Shown one piece after another: positions 15,795 through 24,013 of a stretch of 64,000 nucleotides of DNA. This DNA is from Clostridia bacterium. Lineage in GTDB: Bacteria > Bacillota > Clostridia > Christensenellales > UBA1242. The stretch lies in contig CAAGAD010000005.1 in the NCBI GenBank assembly GCA_900767715.1, forward strand, positions 1 through 64,000, in the 5' to 3' direction. The notes beneath the pieces are model-generated. The model was given only the letters and a program-made list of their open reading frames with translations, was not told the DNA's origin and did not search any database. Position 1 is the stretch's first letter. Each line of letters begins with the position of its first letter. Position numbers and translations under genes: made by a program.

Positions 15795-18281
15795 ATGCCA
15801 AGAAATGATAGACCGTTTTTATCATTATACAAAAAGTTATTAACATTAGATTATGAAAATGAATGGCAAGAGTATAGTAATAATAGTCATGTTAATGAAA
15901 TACTTAGTCACGCCTCAAAAAGGAATACCGATAAAGAAGGATACCCCGATTTTATTTATGTTAATGAAAATAAAAAAATAATTATTTTAATTGAATTAAA
16001 AACTTCAATGGCTCAGCATGAAAAGGAAGCTATTCCGCAAATTCAGCATTATCTTAAATTTTTTAATACAAGGCTTACTCCCATAAGTAATGTTAGTAAT
16101 GATTATAATGATGCACTAAAATATTTGTCTGATTGGAATATCTTAGGTATTGCTATATCTGGAGATGTAAATTTAGAATTTGGTTTTAAAATCGATACAT
16201 TTTATTTAAATATAGATACCATAGAAAATTTGAATATAAAAGAAATACATAATGAAAGAGATTATTTAGTTTTATTTTCTAACATTGATTTAGAAGAGAT
16301 TTCTGCTAGAATTACAAATTCTTCAAGCTGGATAAATAATCTTTTATATGATGTCAAAGAAGATAAAAGACCTACTTTATTAAGCATTTTGCTTATATCA
16401 TTATATCCCAATTCAAAAAATTTTAGAAATCACTTTAAAGACGATTTTGAAAAGTATGACCCAAAAGAAATAATGGACCAAATTAAAATCACTGTTCCTA
16501 AAATTTTAGGAAATGAAGGTGAAAATATTCCACAAGATAAAATAGACATGATAATGCGTGAGTTTGAAACTTTCGCTAATGAAAAGGTGTTATTGGAAAC
16601 AGATACGGTAAAAACAATATTAAAAGAATTAAATTCTAACGTTATTCCATTATTTCAGACAAAACATAATTACGATATTATTGGAAAATTTTATCAAGAA
16701 TTTTTAAGATATGCAGGCATTGTTGATGTCCAATCTGGTATTATTCTAACTCCTGAACATATAACAGAGTTATTTACAAATTTAATCGATATAAAAAGAA
16801 ATGATATTATTTTTGATAGTTGTTGTGGAACTGGTTCATTTTTAATTGCTGCAATGAATAAACTATTAGCTCTTCAAAAAGATAACAATGGTAGAGATCA
16901 TGTAAGAAATTATCAGCTTTTAGGTAATGAATTAAAGTCTCACATGTATATACTTGCAATATCTAATATGCTCTTTAGAGGAGATGGAAAATCTCATATA
17001 TTAAATTGTGATTTTTTTAGTCCTGATTTTGACAAAGAATTTGAAAATATGACTGTTATAACAGGAAAACCAACTATTGGTTTAATAAACCCACCATACT
17101 CTGGCTCATTCACTTCATATAGCGAGTTGCTTGAATTTAAAAAAACAGGAAGTGAAAAAAGTAAGAAAAAGAACAAAAAACCATGGATGAAAGAAATTTC
17201 ATTTTTACAAAAAATGTGTAGATTATGTTCCCGATATGTTGTAATGATAGCGCCGCCTCAGACTTTTATGAGTGAAAATGAAATTAGAAATGATATTTTA
17301 AAAGAAAATACCTTAAAAGCTGTTATAACAATGCCAAAGGATTTATTTCAGCCAAATGCATCAACAGGAAGTGCAATTATAGTAATTGAAACCAATAAAG
17401 AACATGACTTTGAAAAACCTGTAGTTTTTTACAATTTAACAAAAGATGGGTTTGAATTGGCTAAAAAGAAAGGTCGCAGAGATGTTTATGGAAAATGGAA
17501 TAATATAAAAGATAAATTATTAACTGAAATTGATGCTCCACTCTATAATAACCCTCTTAATGTTGATAATATTCATAATTGCTTTGTTAAAATCAAAGAA
17601 AATGATGAGTGGCTTATTCAAGCTCATTCTCAAGTGGATTACTCTAAATTGTGTGATAATGATTTTATAAAAACAATAAAGGAATATTCAATTTATCATG
17701 CAAAACGATCTTTAGATATGCTGGAGAAGACAATCCCCGAAACCACTTTACTTGATATTTTTAGGAAAATATCTGATAAAGCAGTCTTAATACAGACATT
17801 AGATAAACCAAGAATGAAAGAATACCCATTAAGTTATATTTTTAAAAAACCTAGAGGTGTTAAAGAAAAAATTTCAGAGAAAGACTTAATTGATGGTGAT
17901 TACAATTATATAACAACTTCAAATAAAAACTTTGGTTTTTCTGGCTTTCATAATAAGTATTGTGAAAATGAAAATGTCTTTACAATAGATAGTGCAACTG
18001 ATGGAAAATGTTTTTTTCAAGAATACAAATTTATTGGTTCAGATCATGTGGAAATATTGGAACCGTTAGATAAATATAAGGAAAATATAAATGCATATAC
18101 CGCGATTTATTTACAAACGTTACTTAATTTTTATTTAGATAAATACGAGTACTCGAGGAAAAGAGCTCATATTAGAATAAATAAGGAAACAATTTATTTA
18201 CCAATAACAGATGATAATAAAGTAAATTGGAATTATATGGAACAATATATAAAAAGCTTGCCATATAGTGATAATATCTAA
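15795..18281 (+). CDS. Type IIG-like restriction-modification enzyme (nuclease-methylase-specificity in one chain)
   Basis: 828 residues. The N-terminal PD-(D/E)xK-like nuclease shows YPDF (Asp52) and ELK (Glu67, Lys69) after a hydrophobic strand IIILI. An N6-adenine methylase core follows with SAM motif DSCCGTGSF (from residue 341) and catalytic NPPY (432-435). The C-terminal ~180 residues resemble a type I S-subunit target-recognition domain (PLSYIF...DGDYNYITTSNKN...RAHIRI). It would methylate adenine in one site and cut unmodified DNA, protecting the host and stabilising the element. There is no separate hsdR or hsdS. A strong RBS is present. The recognition site is unknown. Confidence 0.87.
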   Translation: MPRNDRPFLSLYKKLLTLDYENEWQEYSNNSHVNEILSHASKRNTDKEGYPDFIYVNENKKIIILIELKTSMAQHEKEAIPQIQHYLKFFNTRLTPISNVSNDYNDALKYLSDWNILGIAISGDVNLEFGFKIDTFYLNIDTIENLNIKEIHNERDYLVLFSNIDLEEISARITNSSSWINNLLYDVKEDKRPTLLSILLISLYPNSKNFRNHFKDDFEKYDPKEIMDQIKITVPKILGNEGENIPQDKIDMIMREFETFANEKVLLETDTVKTILKELNSNVIPLFQTKHNYDIIGKFYQEFLRYAGIVDVQSGIILTPEHITELFTNLIDIKRNDIIFDSCCGTGSFLIAAMNKLLALQKDNNGRDHVRNYQLLGNELKSHMYILAISNMLFRGDGKSHILNCDFFSPDFDKEFENMTVITGKPTIGLINPPYSGSFTSYSELLEFKKTGSEKSKKKNKKPWMKEISFLQKMCRLCSRYVVMIAPPQTFMSENEIRNDILKENTLKAVITMPKDLFQPNASTGSAIIVIETNKEHDFEKPVVFYNLTKDGFELAKKKGRRDVYGKWNNIKDKLLTEIDAPLYNNPLNVDNIHNCFVKIKENDEWLIQAHSQVDYSKLCDNDFIKTIKEYSIYHAKRSLDMLEKTIPETTLLDIFRKISDKAVLIQTLDKPRMKEYPLSYIFKKPRGVKEKISEKDLIDGDYNYITTSNKNFGFSGFHNKYCENENVFTIDSATDGKCFFQEYKFIGSDHVEILEPLDKYKENINAYTAIYLQTLLNFYLDKYEYSRKRAHIRINKETIYLPITDDNKVNWNYMEQYIKSLPYSDNI

Positions 18282-18313
18282 TATATACTCTCTATATATG
18301 GAGGTATAAACAA

Positions 18314-19480
18314 ATGGAAAAAGAAATAAGAAAAATGAGGCGACCTAATGGAAATGGGTCGCTTTATTTTTCAAACAATTATTGGTTCTTTGCAAAAAGT
18401 ATGAACATTAACGGAGTAAAAAAGAGAGTAAAAACACGAGCAAATACTAAGATTGAAGCTATAAGAAAGTTTTATGAAAAATATGGAAATGACAACACTT
18501 TATCTATAAAAGACAAAGAAACAATTTTATTCAATGAAGTGCTTTTGTATTGGCTCATGAATATCAAGAAATTATGTGTAAGTTCATCCACATTTTATAG
18601 CAATTTAATGGTTTATAGATTATACATAGAACCTTATTTTGAAAATAAATACATAAATGTGGTAAACAATAATACACTTCTAATCTATTTTAACTACTTA
18701 TTAAATAAACACTTATCTAAAAATTCGTATATGAAAACAAAATTCTTAATAAACCAATTTTCAAGATTTTTAGTGCTAAATAATTACATTGATACATATC
18801 CAATAATTTTAAATAATATCAAATATCCCTATGAAAAGTGTGAAAATAAATATAAGGCTTTACCAATAGAAATAAGACAAAGTTTTATAGCAAATTTAAA
18901 CAATCATCTACCATTAAAAACAATATGCTTGCTTGGATTGTATGCTGGATTAAGAATTGGAGAGGTATTGTCGCTTAAGTGGGATGATATAGACTTAGAT
19001 AAAAGAGCAATTTATGTAAATTCATCTCTTGTTAATGATTATACTTTTGATAAAAATGGCAATACCATTTTATGTAAAAAGAAAATAGGAACGACAAAAA
19101 CACAATGTAGTTTAAGGGTAGTTCCTATTATTGATGAATTGTATAAAGCCTTGATTGAATGGAAAGTAATACAAGGATATAAACATAAATACTCACAAAA
19201 TACTTTATTATTTGGAAATGATAGTTTATTGCGTAGTTATTCTGGCACTAAAAGATTATTAGATAGATTTAATAAGAAATATGGCTATGAAAATTATAAT
19301 ATTCATTTTCATAATTTTAGACATACATTTGCAACTTTACTTTTTGAAAAAAAAGTAAACCCTAAAATTATACAATTACTGCTTGGACATAAGTCAGTTA
19401 AAACCACACTTGAAATTTATAATAATGTCAATATTTATAATGATGAAATGCTAAAAATCATACAAGATGCGTTTAAATAA
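18314..19480 (+). CDS. int: Tyrosine recombinase/integrase
   Basis: 388 residues. An N-terminal AP2-like DNA-binding part (NGSLYFSNNYWFFAKS) and a SAM-like core-binding domain precede the catalytic domain with Arg214 (AGLRIGE), His333-x-x-Arg336-His (HNFRH), His359 (LLGHKS) and nucleophile Tyr369 (LEIYNNV). RBS GGAGG is at about 18300. This is the Int of ICE/phage type expected to act at the CCTTACCAA core. It is the last protein gene of the element and points at the right end, next to attR and the carried tRNA. Confidence 0.95.
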   Translation: MEKEIRKMRRPNGNGSLYFSNNYWFFAKSMNINGVKKRVKTRANTKIEAIRKFYEKYGNDNTLSIKDKETILFNEVLLYWLMNIKKLCVSSSTFYSNLMVYRLYIEPYFENKYINVVNNNTLLIYFNYLLNKHLSKNSYMKTKFLINQFSRFLVLNNYIDTYPIILNNIKYPYEKCENKYKALPIEIRQSFIANLNNHLPLKTICLLGLYAGLRIGEVLSLKWDDIDLDKRAIYVNSSLVNDYTFDKNGNTILCKKKIGTTKTQCSLRVVPIIDELYKALIEWKVIQGYKHKYSQNTLLFGNDSLLRSYSGTKRLLDRFNKKYGYENYNIHFHNFRHTFATLLFEKKVNPKIIQLLLGHKSVKTTLEIYNNVNIYNDEMLKIIQDAFK

Positions 19481-19641
19481 TCTATGGAGCAAATGAGAGC
19501 AACGATATTTGCTTTAACTCGCCAAAACTCGCCAATTTGGAGTTTTGAAAAATTTTTAAATGAAGAAAAAAGCCCTGTTTACTCCGTAGTCCAAAAATAG
19601 ATTTTGCTCCATAAAATTTGTTAAAATTTTAGAAAATTTGC

Positions 19642-19697
19642 AAAAAAATAAAACCCTTTAATATGGCTGAAATGCCGATAATTAAAGGGTTTTATGA
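19642..19697 (-). terminator. Terminator of the carried tRNA-Thr
   Basis: A stem of AAAACCCTTTAA against TTAAAGGGTTTT closes an inner GGC/GCC hairpin; on the minus strand a T-rich run follows. It lies just after the tRNA 3' end and resembles the host tRNA terminator at 15598. Confidence 0.75.
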
Positions 19698-19701
19698 TGT
19701 C

Positions 19702-19776
19702 TGGAGCTGGTAGCGGGGATCGGACCCGCTCTCTCGGCCTTACCAAGGCCGCGCTTTCCCATTAAGCCATACCAGC
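19702..19776 (-). tRNA. tRNA-Thr(GGU), intact, carried by the element
   Basis: Full cloverleaf with CCA encoded: acceptor GCTGGTA/TACCAGC, D arm GCTTAATGGGAAAGC, anticodon arm CGGCC-TTGGTAA-GGCCG (anticodon GGT), T arm GCGGG-TCCGATC-CCCGC. It differs from the split host tRNA by paired changes in the acceptor, anticodon and T stems, so it is a functional diverged homologue rather than a fresh copy. It also contains CCTTACCAA, so it could itself be an integrase target. No clear promoter of its own is seen. Confidence 0.95.
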
Positions 19777-19834
19777 ATGATTTGTTGCTCCATAAATTTT
19801 GTTGATATTAAGTTGTAATTTTTGTCCAAAAAGT

Positions 19835-19873
19835 CCTTACCAAGGTGGTGCTCTACCGCTGAGCCACACCAGC
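19835..19873 (-). pseudogene. tRNA-Thr(GGU) 5' fragment (right part of split gene)
   Basis: On the minus strand this is the acceptor 5' strand GCTGGTG, D arm GCTCAGCGGTAGAGC, 5' anticodon stem CCACC and the loop up to TTGGTAAGG, after which the sequence diverges into the element. It matches the 3' fragment at 15648-15692 exactly in stem complementarity. The right attachment core is 19835-19843. Confidence 0.9.
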
Positions 19874-19921
19874 ATGTGCTGAAAAGGGGTGGAGCGCACC
19901 GCTTTTTCAAATCATAGCGTT

Positions 19922-19950
19922 ATACTAGCATATAAAAGAGTGTTTGTCAA
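19922..19950 (-). promoter_or_regulatory. Host tRNA-Thr promoter
   Basis: On the minus strand: TTGACA (19945-19950), 17-bp spacer, TAGTAT (19922-19927), with an overlapping TATAAC at 19919-19924. It would transcribe the 5' tRNA fragment and then, about 60 nt on, the intact element tRNA, with no terminator between them. Confidence 0.65.
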
Positions 19951-20041
19951 TTGAATATGGCAATGAGAAGACAATTTGTGCGAAATTTGGCGACAAAACC
20001 ACAAAATTGCTGTTCAAATGATTGATTTGGTGGGTAATTAT

Positions 20042-20599
20042 TTAAGATTGTTTCCAACGCTTTAAATTAGGGAACAACTTGGTACAATACGCGCGCATTT
20101 CGTCATTGGTCATACCAGCCTGCGCACCAAATTGACTACACATATCTATATAGGTGTGCATATCCACATCGTCGATAAACTTGCCGTCCTTGACGCAATA
20201 TTTGCAATAATCAAGGTCGTGACTGCCGTCAGCATTCACCGCCAACACATCTACCGACGTCATCGGCATACCGCAACTTTGACAAGTCAGTGGCTCCATA
20301 AATTTGACGCCCTTGCCCGTGCGAATGGCGTGTTCAATCTCGCTTCGTGTGCTCGTGCCCACATAACCACCCTTATCTATGACAAAAATCTCGTCAGACA
20401 TATCTATTTTGCTCTTGTGCATATCGTCCAGCATAGCCTTTTTGTCGCCAGTCCAAACCTCGTCGTCGCCCGCGTGCCCAAAAAGTCCCACTGAAATGAC
20501 GATGTTGCCTTCCAAAGATAAGCGTTTCTGCTCAGCAAAAAACTCGTCCTTAAACTTAGTGCTCCCGCATAATGTAATGACTTTATACTTGCCTTGCAT
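20042..20599 (-). CDS. Nucleoside 2-deoxyribosyltransferase-like protein with zinc-ribbon tail
   Basis: 185 residues. The N-terminal ~100 residues (KVITLCGSTKF, MSDEIFVIDKGGYVGTSTRSEIEHAI) are clearly homologous to the first domain of the fusion protein at 14181. The C-terminal part has CQSCGMPM and CKYC, a zinc-ribbon-like domain often found in gut Firmicutes. RBS GGGAG precedes ATG 20599. GC and codons are host-like, so this may be the resident paralogue of the island copy. The substrate is unknown. It lies just outside the split tRNA. Confidence 0.75.
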   Translation of the reverse strand: MQGKYKVITLCGSTKFKDEFFAEQKRLSLEGNIVISVGLFGHAGDDEVWTGDKKAMLDDMHKSKIDMSDEIFVIDKGGYVGTSTRSEIEHAIRTGKGVKFMEPLTCQSCGMPMTSVDVLAVNADGSHDLDYCKYCVKDGKFIDDVDMHTYIDMCSQFGAQAGMTNDEMRAYCTKLFPNLKRWKQS

Positions 20600-20626
20600 A
20601 CACTTTTCTCCCTAAAACCTGATATA

Positions 20627-20655
20627 AGTATGACAACCGAAAAGAAAAATGTCAA
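20627..20655 (-). promoter_or_regulatory. Promoter of the deoxyribosyltransferase-like gene
   Basis: On the minus strand: TTGACA (20650-20655), 17-bp spacer, CATACT (20627-20632). The spacing to the ATG leaves a ~25-nt leader with GGGAG. Confidence 0.65.
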
Positions 20656-20804
20656 ACATTCCACAATCAACTTTCGCAACTTTTACGCAGACTAATATGG
20701 CAAAATGCAAATATTTCATCAGCCAAATGGCAAAAAATCGTCTTGCAAGCCGTTTTCGTCGGACAAAAATGAGACAAATTTTGCAGAGAATTGCTTTTCA
20801 GTGA

Positions 20805-20846
20805 TTGACTTTATGGTAATTACCAAATATAATACTAATTAAGGAG
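20805..20846 (+). promoter_or_regulatory. Promoter and RBS of the SPFH cluster
   Basis: TTGACT (20805-20810), 17-bp spacer, TATAAT (20828-20833), then AAGGAG (20841-20846) 6 nt before ATG 20853. A short TGGTAATTACCA palindrome lies in the spacer (20814-20825) and may be an operator. Confidence 0.75.
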
Positions 20847-20852
20847 AATACT

Positions 20853-21911
20853 ATGGGATTATTTAATTTTGCTAAAAAGCAGATGTTGTCCGTCATTGAG
20901 TGGACAGACAACACGAAAGACACAATCGTTTACAGATACAAATTGCAGAACCGTGAAGAGATTATGAACAGCAGTACGCTTGTTGTACGCCCATCACAAA
21001 TGGCACTCTTCATTCACAAGGGTCAAATCTGCGACGTTTTCGCACCAGGCACATATAAATTGGCAACCGAAAACATTCCACTTTTGACTAAAATCTTGTC
21101 ATTGCCAACAGGCTTCAACAGTCCAATCAAGGCGGAAGTGTATTTCGTCAACACCAAGCAAATGACAGGCTTGAAATGGGGCACACAAAACCCAGTTATG
21201 ATGCGCGATGCCGAATTTGGCAACGTTCGTTTGCGCGCCTTTGGTGTGTATAGTTACAAAGTGACCGACGCCAAGAAATTTATGGAAGAAATGTTCGGCA
21301 CTAACGAAGTTTACACCACAACCGATGTTGGCGAACAAATGAAAGCCAGCGTAATTCAAGGTTTCAGTGACGCCGTTGCGGAAGGTAAATTCAACGCACT
21401 CGACTTGGCAGCCAACTACAAAGAGTTGAGCAAAATCATTTTGGACGAAACCCAAGAAGAGTTCGGTAAGTTTGGTTTGAAACTCTGCTCAATGACTATT
21501 GAGAACATCAGCCTACCAGAAGATGTCGAAAAGGCACTCGACGAGCGCACTAAACTCGGAGTTATGGGAGATAAAATGGGTACTTATGCTCAATATCAAG
21601 CCGCACAAGCAATGCGCGACGCTGCTCAAAACACCAGTGGAGGCAACCTTGCAGGTCTTGGCGTAGGTCTTGGCGCAGGTGCTGGCATTGGTCAAATGTT
21701 TACTGAATCTTTGGCTAACGCAAAAAATAAACCACGCGAAACCAAATCTGCAACTATGGAATGCCCAAAATGCCACGCTACCATCAAAGCGGGTTCAAAG
21801 TTCTGCTCTGAATGTGGTGAGAAATTGGCTAGCACAAAACATTGCTCAAACTGTGGCAGTGAAGTGAAAGCCAGTGCTAAATTCTGCCCAGATTGCGGAG
21901 AAAAATTGTAA
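20853..21911 (+). CDS. SPFH-domain protein with double zinc ribbon (YdjI-like)
   Basis: 352 residues. The SPFH/virion-core-like domain spans about 1-240 (IEWTDNTKDTIVYRYKLQNREEI, SSTLVVRPSQMALFIHKGQI, LRAFGVYSYKV). A Gly/Ala-rich linker follows, then two CxxC...CxxCG zinc ribbons (CPKCH..CSECGEKL and CSNCG..CPDCGEKL). Bacillus subtilis YdjI, in the ydjGHI operon linked to membrane stress, has the same order. Likely role: membrane-associated scaffold. The next gene overlaps by one base and encodes a YdjG-like partner. Confidence 0.85.
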   Translation: MGLFNFAKKQMLSVIEWTDNTKDTIVYRYKLQNREEIMNSSTLVVRPSQMALFIHKGQICDVFAPGTYKLATENIPLLTKILSLPTGFNSPIKAEVYFVNTKQMTGLKWGTQNPVMMRDAEFGNVRLRAFGVYSYKVTDAKKFMEEMFGTNEVYTTTDVGEQMKASVIQGFSDAVAEGKFNALDLAANYKELSKIILDETQEEFGKFGLKLCSMTIENISLPEDVEKALDERTKLGVMGDKMGTYAQYQAAQAMRDAAQNTSGGNLAGLGVGLGAGAGIGQMFTESLANAKNKPRETKSATMECPKCHATIKAGSKFCSECGEKLASTKHCSNCGSEVKASAKFCPDCGEKL

Positions 21912-22975
21912 TGACGAAAAAACAACTGAAATCTACTAGCAAAAGGTGTGACGGTTGTGGTTCAAATTTAGTTTTTGCTCCCGAAACCCAAAGTTTAAAA
22001 TGCTTGGGCTGTGGCAAGAATGTTGAAATTAAAAAAAATCCAGAGATACAAAAGCACTCATACAATGCGGAAAATATTGTAGCATCTAAAACATCTTGGA
22101 TAACGGACGAGAGAGTGTTCAAGTGTGAAAACTGTGGCGGTGAAATAGGCTTGACAAATATGGAGTTTGCCAAGTCTTGTCCGTATTGCGGTTCAAGCAA
22201 CGTTTCGGACATTGGCGAGTTTGCCGGCATTAAACCGGACGGCATTATACCTTTTGCGGTGAGCGAGAGTGAAGCAAGACAAAAATTCGCTGAACAAGTA
22301 AAGAAAAAACGTTTCTTGCCTAGCGCTTTCAAGAAGGACATTCCAACTTGCGACACACATCCAATGTATTTCCCAAGTTTTATGTTCGACATGGATACCG
22401 ATTCTAGTTACACCGGCACGCTCGTAGAAACATACACCACAACGGACAGCGAAGGCAAACAGGTCACCAAAGAACGCACTTTCCACATCAGTGGTAGCGA
22501 AAAAGTAAGTTTTACTAATTTGGCGGTGGAGAGTAGTAGTCACCTAAATAACGATGAATTGTCTGGCATATTGCCATACGACATGAGTAGCGCGTACGTA
22601 TATGACTCGGACTATGTGCGTGGTTACAGCGTCGAGCATTACAATGACGATTTACAGAAGTGTATGACCGTTGCCAAGGAAAAGGCTGACTCGCGAATTA
22701 GGTCGCGCATTTTGGCTCAATATCATTATTCGCGCGTGGCGTGGTTGTCTGTCGATACAGATTATTCAAATATGAAGTATTGCTACACGATGTTGCCGGT
22801 TTACAATTTCGCATTTAATTATAAAGAGAAAAATTATAATGTCCTTATGAATGGTCAAACGGGTAAGGTGGGAAAAGGCTTGCCTTTGAGTAAATGGAAA
22901 ATTGCTCTAACAGTCCTATTCTTTATCTTGCTAGGCGTGGGGCTATTCGTCGTGCCAATACTTTTGGCAAAATAA
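21911..22975 (+). CDS. Zinc-ribbon membrane protein (YdjG-like)
   Basis: 354 residues from ATG 21911, overlapping the SPFH stop (TAATG); an in-frame ATG at 21893 is inside the previous gene. Two N-terminal zinc ribbons (CDGCG..CLGCG, CENCGG..CPYCG), a long central domain with the HPMYFPSFMFD segment, and one C-terminal membrane helix followed by KWKI-type basic residues. It resembles TFIIB-zinc-finger proteins such as YdjG that accompany YdjI. Operon and shared ribbons suggest a complex with the SPFH protein at the membrane. Confidence 0.78.
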   Translation: MTKKQLKSTSKRCDGCGSNLVFAPETQSLKCLGCGKNVEIKKNPEIQKHSYNAENIVASKTSWITDERVFKCENCGGEIGLTNMEFAKSCPYCGSSNVSDIGEFAGIKPDGIIPFAVSESEARQKFAEQVKKKRFLPSAFKKDIPTCDTHPMYFPSFMFDMDTDSSYTGTLVETYTTTDSEGKQVTKERTFHISGSEKVSFTNLAVESSSHLNNDELSGILPYDMSSAYVYDSDYVRGYSVEHYNDDLQKCMTVAKEKADSRIRSRILAQYHYSRVAWLSVDTDYSNMKYCYTMLPVYNFAFNYKEKNYNVLMNGQTGKVGKGLPLSKWKIALTVLFFILLGVGLFVVPILLAK

Positions 22976-23020
22976 AAACGGAAGTCGCGTTGATAGACGT
23001 GAATTATAAAAGGAGAAAAT

Positions 23021-23479
23021 ATGAACAAAATTGAAAAGGGGAGAAAGCAACTCATTGGCATTAGCATAGGAATACTTGTGCTCAGCGTATTGTTCGTCGC
23101 TTTGGGCATTGTACTAATCGTGCTCGGTGCCAAAAACCTTGCTATCGAAGGCAATCTTGGTGGCAAAATTGTACAACTCGTGTTCGGCGTACTAGTAACA
23201 CTCATCGGTATGGCTGGAACGGCGTTCGGTGTAATTTTCCTATGCACAGGCAGTGCAATCAAAGCCACTAACGGCAATTTGGCTATGGATAATAGCCTTG
23301 CAAAAGGCACAGCCAATATGGCAAAGTGTGCTTATTGCGGAAATGAACTTAATTGTACAGAAAAGTTCTGCGGAAAATGCGGACACACCCTTGTTGCTGG
23401 TAAAACTTGCGAGAACTGTGGCGCAATCAACGACAGAGATTCAAAAATTTGCACAGAATGTGGCAAAGATTTAAAATAA
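23021..23479 (+). CDS. Two-helix membrane protein with double zinc ribbon
   Basis: 152 residues: two membrane helices (about 10-35 and 48-72), then two zinc ribbons (CAYCGNELN..CGKCG, CENCG..CTECGKDL). RBS AGGAG is present. It belongs to the same locus as the SPFH and YdjG-like proteins. The repeated ribbon architecture in three successive genes suggests interaction through zinc-ribbon modules. The precise function is unknown. Confidence 0.7.
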   Translation: MNKIEKGRKQLIGISIGILVLSVLFVALGIVLIVLGAKNLAIEGNLGGKIVQLVFGVLVTLIGMAGTAFGVIFLCTGSAIKATNGNLAMDNSLAKGTANMAKCAYCGNELNCTEKFCGKCGHTLVAGKTCENCGAINDRDSKICTECGKDLK

Positions 23480-23495
23480 ATTTGGAGGGTAGTTT

Positions 23496-23897
23496 ATGAA
23501 ACTTATGAAAAGCAGTATTTATGTTGGCTGCACAACATTGTTCCTAGACGCTTCAACATTGATAATTCGCTCTATCTATTCGTTCATTGACGGTAACACA
23601 AATCTTGGCATTTGGATGCTAGTCTATGCTGGCTTTGTAGCAATGATTGCGGGCGTACTTTTGAGTCTTGTTTGCAAAATGGGCGACGACTATTTCAACA
23701 AGCCAAACGGCAAAAACAAATACAATTTGTTTACCACCATTTTGTTGGTTGTGGGAATATTGTTCGCGCTCATCGCAACAGCAACTTTGCTTGAAGCAAT
23801 CAAGGACGTTTGCATAGTTTGCATCGTGTTTGCTGGGCTAGAAATTTTGGCAAGTTTGGCAACAATTGTAATGTCAGTCATTCTTTACAAAAAGTAA
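23496..23897 (+). CDS. Four-helix membrane protein, unknown
   Basis: 133 residues with four predicted membrane helices and short loops, and no recognised motif. RBS GGAGG lies 5 nt upstream of ATG 23496. It starts 17 nt after the previous gene and ends at a terminator, so it is the last member of the SPFH cluster. Confidence 0.65.
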   Translation: MKLMKSSIYVGCTTLFLDASTLIIRSIYSFIDGNTNLGIWMLVYAGFVAMIAGVLLSLVCKMGDDYFNKPNGKNKYNLFTTILLVVGILFALIATATLLEAIKDVCIVCIVFAGLEILASLATIVMSVILYKK

Positions 23898-23900
23898 ATT

Positions 23901-23927
23901 AAAAAGACCCGCGCGGTCTTTTTTTAT
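23901..23927 (+). terminator. Terminator of the SPFH cluster
   Basis: AAAAGACC pairs with GGTCTTTT across CGCGC, followed by T7. Confidence 0.85.
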
Positions 23928-24013
23928 TAACGGACGTTGTGTCAAACAAACGCAATGTCTTTTTTTAATTTTATTAATAAATTGCTTGTCCAAACAATAT
24001 ATTAAATTGTAAT

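Larger units (their letters stand above)
19604..19803. repeat. 19-bp direct repeats bracketing the carried tRNA-Thr
   Basis: TTGCTCCATAAAATTTGTT (19604-19622) and TTGCTCCATAAATTTTGTT (19785-19803) differ at two positions and flank the tRNA plus its terminator. An inverted TATGGAGCAA lies at 19484-19493. They may be integrase arm sites or the footprint by which the tRNA cassette was captured. Confidence 0.6.
15684..19843 (+). mobile_element. Integrative element in the tRNA-Thr anticodon loop
   Basis: The limits are the 9-bp direct repeat CCTTACCAA at 15684-15692 and 19835-19843, the anticodon loop of the host tRNA-Thr read on the opposite strand. Contents in order: type IIG-like restriction-modification gene, tyrosine integrase, terminator, intact tRNA-Thr(GGU). 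Low GC and AGA-rich codons contrast with the flanks. No replication or transfer gene is seen, so it is a minimal integrative island or a cargo element mobilised by others. Integrases of this class often use tRNA anticodon or T arms, normally restoring the tRNA; here the tRNA is broken. Confidence 0.88.
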
